A DNA stretch of 64,000 nt, from NCBI GenBank assembly GCA_028023455.1, contig JAQFVV010006273.1, positions 3,670,142 through 3,734,141 on the forward strand, in the 5' to 3' direction. The DNA is from Epiperipatus broadwayi (lineage: Eukaryota > Onychophora > Udeonychophora > Euonychophora > Peripatidae). The position numbers and the translations under genes are program-made. Under the pieces are notes generated by a model. The model ran no database searches. It saw only the letters and a program-made list of their open reading frames with translations, and was not told where the DNA came from. Below are positions 59,166 to 64,000 of the stretch, in pieces; position 1 is the first letter of the stretch, and the number at the start of each line of letters is the position of its first letter.

Positions 59166-61838
59166 ATTCATATCTCCCCACCCGGTGTAAAAAATAGTTG
59201 GGGTTTTAGCTTTGAAAGAAATTATTCCCTCTTCATCCCTTGCATTAAATCCCTTAATCATTTTTCCTCAGCCAGTAAAAATTATTCGTATGCCCTGACT
59301 CTGAGGGCATAAGTAAAATCTTAAATATGTTCTGGTCTGGCCGACTACGGATTTGTCTACCATGACTCTGTCTCCCACAGTAAGGTGTTTTGGGTTGCTA
59401 TTGTCTGCCTCCTTTTCCCCATATGTTCTAACCTCCGTATCTACCGGTTATCATTTGTAATAAAGGAAGGTAGATAATAATCGATTTTCCAGCCCATAAT
59501 CATTTTTTAGGTATTGATATATCAATGGAATTTCCCAACCATTTCGATGATCTCCAAGTATAAAAAAATATTATAATTTGCTTTATTTATAATATATTTA
59601 TAACTTCCCTTTCTCACATTTTGATACAGACATTATTGATAAAATTATTAGCTTTGATGAAAATTTTTTTAAATTTATTTGTTCCCCGCAAGGGTCAATT
59701 TTGACAAATATAAGTAATAATTTTTCCTCAAACTCAAGGATACAAAAGTTTTTGCTCCTGGCGGGCGCGTCATTAAAATTTTTTTTTAGTTTATTTATTT
59801 TGTTGATTATAAAATTTTAATTAATTTATTTAATTAATATTATTAATTAAATTTTTGATTATTGATAGTTTGTATGACTGACTATGATTATTTTATGAAA
59901 AGTGGATTGAATAGGTTTATATTTGAATAGTATTTTATATGATAGTATTTAGTAATATTGATAATAAATTTTTTAATTTTTTATTTTTATTGAATTTTTT
60001 TTTTTTTTTTTTATGTAAGATTGTTTTTGTATGGTGAAGTAATTTGAAAACATTATATTGTAGTGATTTATCTCCTTGTATTGAAAGGTATTGATAGTTG
60101 TTTGATATGGGTTGTTGGTGTTAACGGATAGTGTTCGACCATTGATTACTCGGTTGTGAAAACATTAGTCTATATTCCTTGAATTTCTTTTGCTTTACTT
60201 GTCCCGTCATTTCATAACTTTTCTCGATCACCCCTTTACATGATACTGCAGTTTCTTCTCCCTTCTGGCTCTCTATTCATTTCCCCAAAGGGCACAGTGA
60301 CTCTCCCAATTCTTCTTTCGGTCTGTAATCGATGCTACATTTTCCATCCTATGAATCAACCCTAACACAACATGTATCAGCCCTTAGACAATTGGGTGAA
60401 TTCCTGCCCTGGATAATATGTTTCCCACACCTGTTTGTCTGTATCTTTCTCTTTTCCATTGAGTATATCTCGGTCCTTTTAAGGTAGATTTTCATTTCTG
60501 TTCCTTGCATATTATTAAACCTTGCATGAACCCCTTGGATTGATACTGATCTTTGGGCACTCTTTTTTCAGCCCTTCCCCTTTCATCCTGTGTTATATTA
60601 CTATCCTAATTTCATCATTCCTTCTTTGAAAAGTATCATCATTTTGGCTACATCCAACACCTCAATATTCATTTTATTTCATTTCCCTCAATAATTCGTC
60701 TGATCTCCCTGGGCAGGTTGGCCCTGCTATCCTAATTTTCGCTCTTCCGTACTTGGTATTAGTTTATTTTTCTTAATCTCGCCATCTGTCGCTGTATGAA
60801 AGTACTGTACATCTCATCCTCATCCTTTTGTTTTTGATTTCCCACTTTTCTTTTTTTGGGCTAGTCCCAATATCTTCCCATTATGGCTTTTGTATTCTTC
60901 GAATGTTTCCGTTCTCTTTCATCCCCCACCATTCCATTCTTCCTTGATGTGGCTGCATGCAATAGCTATCTTCGATTCTTCGCTAAACTGGCATTAGAAC
61001 AACCTCTTCAGACTTTCCACATGTCGACATCTTTGTCTGCCTTCCTTTCAAACTGTTCCAGTTTAATCGACTTTCCCTCCATTCTGTTTGATGCCCAATT
61101 TATAATTAATTATAATAATCCGCGGCTCGATACCTACTACTCTGCGGGTCCCACTGACTGTCTTATCCTATCCTCAGATGCTCCTTGCCCTTCAAAATTC
61201 CCACAGCTCCTGTCCTTCCTCCAATTTGGTTTCTATCGCTCATACTATCCCAGGTCCCTCTGTTCCCTCCATTTCTATTCAGCAGCTATCGATTATATGT
61301 GTGGCTATATCTATTATGTGATTATATGCGTCCTTATACATATACGCTATGTTGACCTCTTTCTTTAGCTCCCTTCTCTTTTTTAAGTAAAACATAAAAC
61401 TCCTAACAAATCCCAGTTACATACTTCCTTTGTGAAGAATATAAATACGTCTTTTAACGATGTATATATTTTTTTTTATTTGCGCTTAAATTATTTACAT
61501 TTAATTTTAAATAGAAATTAATTTTTTAATTTGCTTCCTTTTAATATACGATCTTTCTTCCATCGGGAATCCCGCTATTCCACAGCCTTCTACAACATTA
61601 AGTATATTCGGAGCTTGATTATTTTAGTGCTAATAAGAGAACTAAATCCCTTTCCACTCCCTTAAGCAACGTTTAATGATTTTATTTTATGGTGATTCCG
61701 AAAATTTCCCCCGCTTTAATAGATAATTTATTCTGTTATTTTGAGCGCCCTCTCTTTTAGATTTTTTCGTTGTAAAAAATCAGCTTATCCATTCGGTCCC
61801 ACCACTTAAACAATAATTTCGGGCACGTTGACGCGAAA
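59166..61838. other. Pyrimidine-rich interior between the 1.8-kb repeats
   Basis: The plus strand is rich in C and T, with G mainly in short clusters, unlike the AT-only background. No gag, protease, RT or integrase motif is visible on either strand. (T)n occurs at 59995-60012. If the repeats are LTRs, this is a non-autonomous interior. Confidence 0.5.
60883..61368 (+). CDS. Unassigned 161-codon open frame in the repeat interior
   Basis: Longest frame of the region, beginning MAFVFFECFRSLSSPTIPFF and ending HIRYVDLFL. It is rich in Ser, Phe, Leu and Pro, as expected of any frame read along C/T-rich DNA. It lacks recognisable domains. The C-terminal third is hydrophobic (YIYYVIICVLIHI) and might span a membrane. 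A real protein is possible but composition alone could explain the length. Confidence 0.25.
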   Translation: MAFVFFECFRSLSSPTIPFFLDVAACNSYLRFFAKLALEQPLQTFHMSTSLSAFLSNCSSLIDFPSILFDAQFIINYNNPRLDTYYSAGPTDCLILSSDAPCPSKFPQLLSFLQFGFYRSYYPRSLCSLHFYSAAIDYMCGYIYYVIICVLIHIRYVDLFL

Positions 61839-63670
61839 TGTATCCGCGGTGTTGTGCGTTGATCGTGCTACCGCTCTGTCTATATGTTCACTTTACTGAA
61901 TCTGCTGTAGTTCTTCGTCCGGGAAATTACATAATGTTCTGTGAAGATAATTTCAAACACATATACACGTACGCTTTATTTATTTTATACGTAAATTCGG
62001 ATTGAACAAGTAATAGCACCAGAGAACTTTTATAAGAGTGCCACATATGTGCAAAGCTCACTCAACTATATCACAAACATCCTTGCATCACTCAGTCGGA
62101 AGCAAGAAACCAACACAGCCAATATTACCCTTCAAATTACATCGAATCTGTGATCTTTCACTCACGATCAACTACTTATTATATGAGGGCCCGCCCTATA
62201 TCCCACAGAATAAATTAATCAAACTTGATTTAATCTAAGAGAACATAACAAACATAAGCATAAAAAAAAAAATCCCAACACCAAAAATATCAAATGCATT
62301 CATTCATATACAAACAAATTTGATCGCTCTAACACTCATTCCTATTATATAAATGTATGTTGAAACCAAGCAATTAATAAAAAATACTAGTTAAATAAAT
62401 GTTTTATTTAATCTGTATACTAACAATTCAGCAGGTATATGATCGGCAAGCCGAGATAATTAAATATAGATTTCAAGGTGACTTCGACATATTTTAAAGA
62501 ATGTTAATCTGTAGCAAACTTATTTGGTTAGATTCTCGAATTGTTCATTAATGGTCAAGAGTAACTTTATCATTTTAGCTTAATGTTTTTTAATAGTTCT
62601 GGTTATTAAAGTTATTTTATTTTGGTGCATAAGTGAATACGACAATTTAAAGATAGCTACCTGTGGAACATAGAAAGACTGTAATGGGATCCTGAGCGAT
62701 GGTTTCTTCTTTAACGAAGCATTCCGGCAATTTGCAAGGTCTCAAAGCGTTTGGTCCTTATGTGAAGTTTCTCCAGTGTTAGAGCATCCTATTAGCAATC
62801 AGCGGAGCTGGATGCGGAGGTCCGGCGGTCAAGCCGCGAATTTTATGTTCAGCAACGCATCTCTGTTAGATTTCAATAGTCTAATAATAATCACTAATAG
62901 TCTAATTCAATAATCGAAAAGTGCTGTCCGGCCTTTTTGATCTCTTCCTTCCCGCCCTCACACCTTGAATTTTTCTCACCCAATCACTCCCATGCACCTG
63001 TGAGTCCCTTCATCTTATAAGTCCATCGAGTGTTAACTCAATTCCATGATTTCTGGGATCGTTTACACCACCTTGGAATTTCGCTCAATTTGACCATTTT
63101 TTTCAGGTATTGTTTCGCTGGAGACAGAAGTCTGAGTTGTACAATAGCAGTGTACACTTTTTCTCACCTCTGTTTCTAAATTTGGCTTATTTTATCTAGG
63201 CATACCAGCACATATCCTGCCTATTGTTTCAATTTCTCTAATTTTACATTTACTAATTACCCCTATTTAAAATAATTTTAGATCGCTTGGAATTTCAGAA
63301 CATATTGCAAATTAATTTATTCATTTTTTCCCTTTTGTTCAAAATGATTCAAATGATTTAACAAAAGTTAAACTTGCGCTCAATCATTCCTCTCTCTTTA
63401 ATTAATTAAAATGAAAAAAAAACTACAACTAATGATTATAGATTTATTCTTCACAAAATAATAAAAAAAACTCTTTTACAAATTTATTTCAATAAATTTG
63501 ACAGGTACTCTTATATAGCTGCGATCATGCTTTAGAAACGGCTGTTTCTCGTTTATTATTAAAGCAAGACCGCTGTTTTAAAAGTTTTGTTCCTGTCATT
63601 CATTTCGTCAATTGATTATAGTTTAACATAACCTCATATGCCTGGGTTCAAATCCCATGTAACGCTATTC
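61839..63670. repeat. Direct repeat unit 2, LTR-like (about 1.83 kb)
   Basis: Second copy, starting TGTATCCGCGG and ending CTGGGTTCAAATCCC-ATGTAACGCTATTC. Homology stops abruptly on both sides. The last 25 bases contain GGGTTCAAATCCC, a B-box or tRNA-T-arm-like word present in both copies. Confidence 0.8.
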
Positions 63671-64000
63671 CGTTACAATACATATGGAGGAAACAAGGGA
63701 TACCTAAATAGATCTACTAAAATTTTAAAATTATTTGAGAATACAATCACAATTTCAACTTCAGTTCTAGATCAAATCATTGTTGATTGTAAAAATAAAT
63801 GTATACATTTCAGTTTAAGCTAAGGTTAATAAAGGAAAAATGGAGAAGTAAAAAATTTAGTTAATTAATGCAAATATGTGATAAAAATATATTTAAAAAA
63901 AATTGAATGGCTTTATAGGTTAAAAGCTTATAAAAAATTCAAGTGCTTGAAATGACAGATCTGGATGTGATTCATAAATTTTGAACTCCAGAGTCTATGA
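63671..64000. other. AT-rich DNA at the window end
   Basis: Nothing is recognised after the end of the second repeat unit. Confidence 0.4.

Noticed and set aside
1-64000. CRISPR array, prophage or bacterial operon
   Set aside because: No regularly spaced repeats, dense coding or ribosome-binding-site patterns exist. The content is eukaryotic mobile-element DNA.

Overview
This window is AT-rich eukaryotic DNA, clearly more than two-thirds A+T by eye, with many poly-A/poly-T runs, (TA)n tracts and almost no long open reading frames. No bacterial-style genes, operons, rRNA genes or CRISPR arrays are visible. The mobile-element mix is Penelope-like retroelements with a GIY-YIG endonuclease, RTE-type and other APE-type LINEs, hAT DNA transposons with 8-bp target duplications, and tRNA-derived SINEs. 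A palindromic repeat carrying CTCF-like motifs is also present. Together these point to an invertebrate bilaterian animal. A lophotrochozoan such as a mollusc is my guess, but the sequence does not settle the phylum. Almost everything recognisable is a decayed mobile element in intergenic or intronic DNA.

Layout. 0-6.6 kb: two long fold-back repeats (195-475, 1075-1545), a candidate host first exon on the minus strand at 2706-2833 whose end and splice donor are tandemly duplicated, an antisense RTE LINE (4020-5060), a smaller fold-back and a two-copy tandem repeat. 6.8-9.07 kb: a well delimited Penelope-like element with a 13-bp target-site duplication, 240-250-bp inverted pLTRs, a hammerhead-like ribozyme motif in both pLTRs, an RT fragment and an intact 214-residue linker plus GIY-YIG reading frame. 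15.57-16.06 kb: a palindromic MITE with six CTCF-like motifs. 17.2-17.5 kb: a second, broken GIY-YIG fragment. 20.34 kb: a tRNA-derived SINE with a perfect 14-bp duplication. 22.4-27.0 kb: an RTE fragment, two tRNA-headed fold-back composites and a hAT MITE. 28.5-30.8 kb: a stretch with more G+C, small palindromic repeats and unassigned ORFs. 32.66-34.02 kb: a second, longer hAT relative with a SINE nested inside it. 39-40 kb: a LINE endonuclease. 42.8-43.9 kb: two unassigned minus-strand ORFs. 44.5-46.8 kb: direct repeats and an RTE reverse transcriptase. 50.1-51.2 and 55.1-57.0 kb: antisense LINE copies. 52.68-55.03 kb: a complete but inactivated hAT transposon. 57.35-63.67 kb: two directly repeated units of about 1.8 kb around 2.7 kb of pyrimidine-rich DNA, LTR-like in layout.

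How the parts relate. The elements form a nested insertion record: a SINE sits inside a hAT element, and fold-back pieces interrupt LINEs. The short elements (SINEs, hAT MITEs) probably relied on enzymes from LINEs and autonomous hATs like those seen here, but no specific pairing can be proven. The most interesting items are the hammerhead-like motifs of the Penelope element, the MITE carrying CTCF-like sites in convergent orientation, and the unusual 1.8-kb direct repeats.
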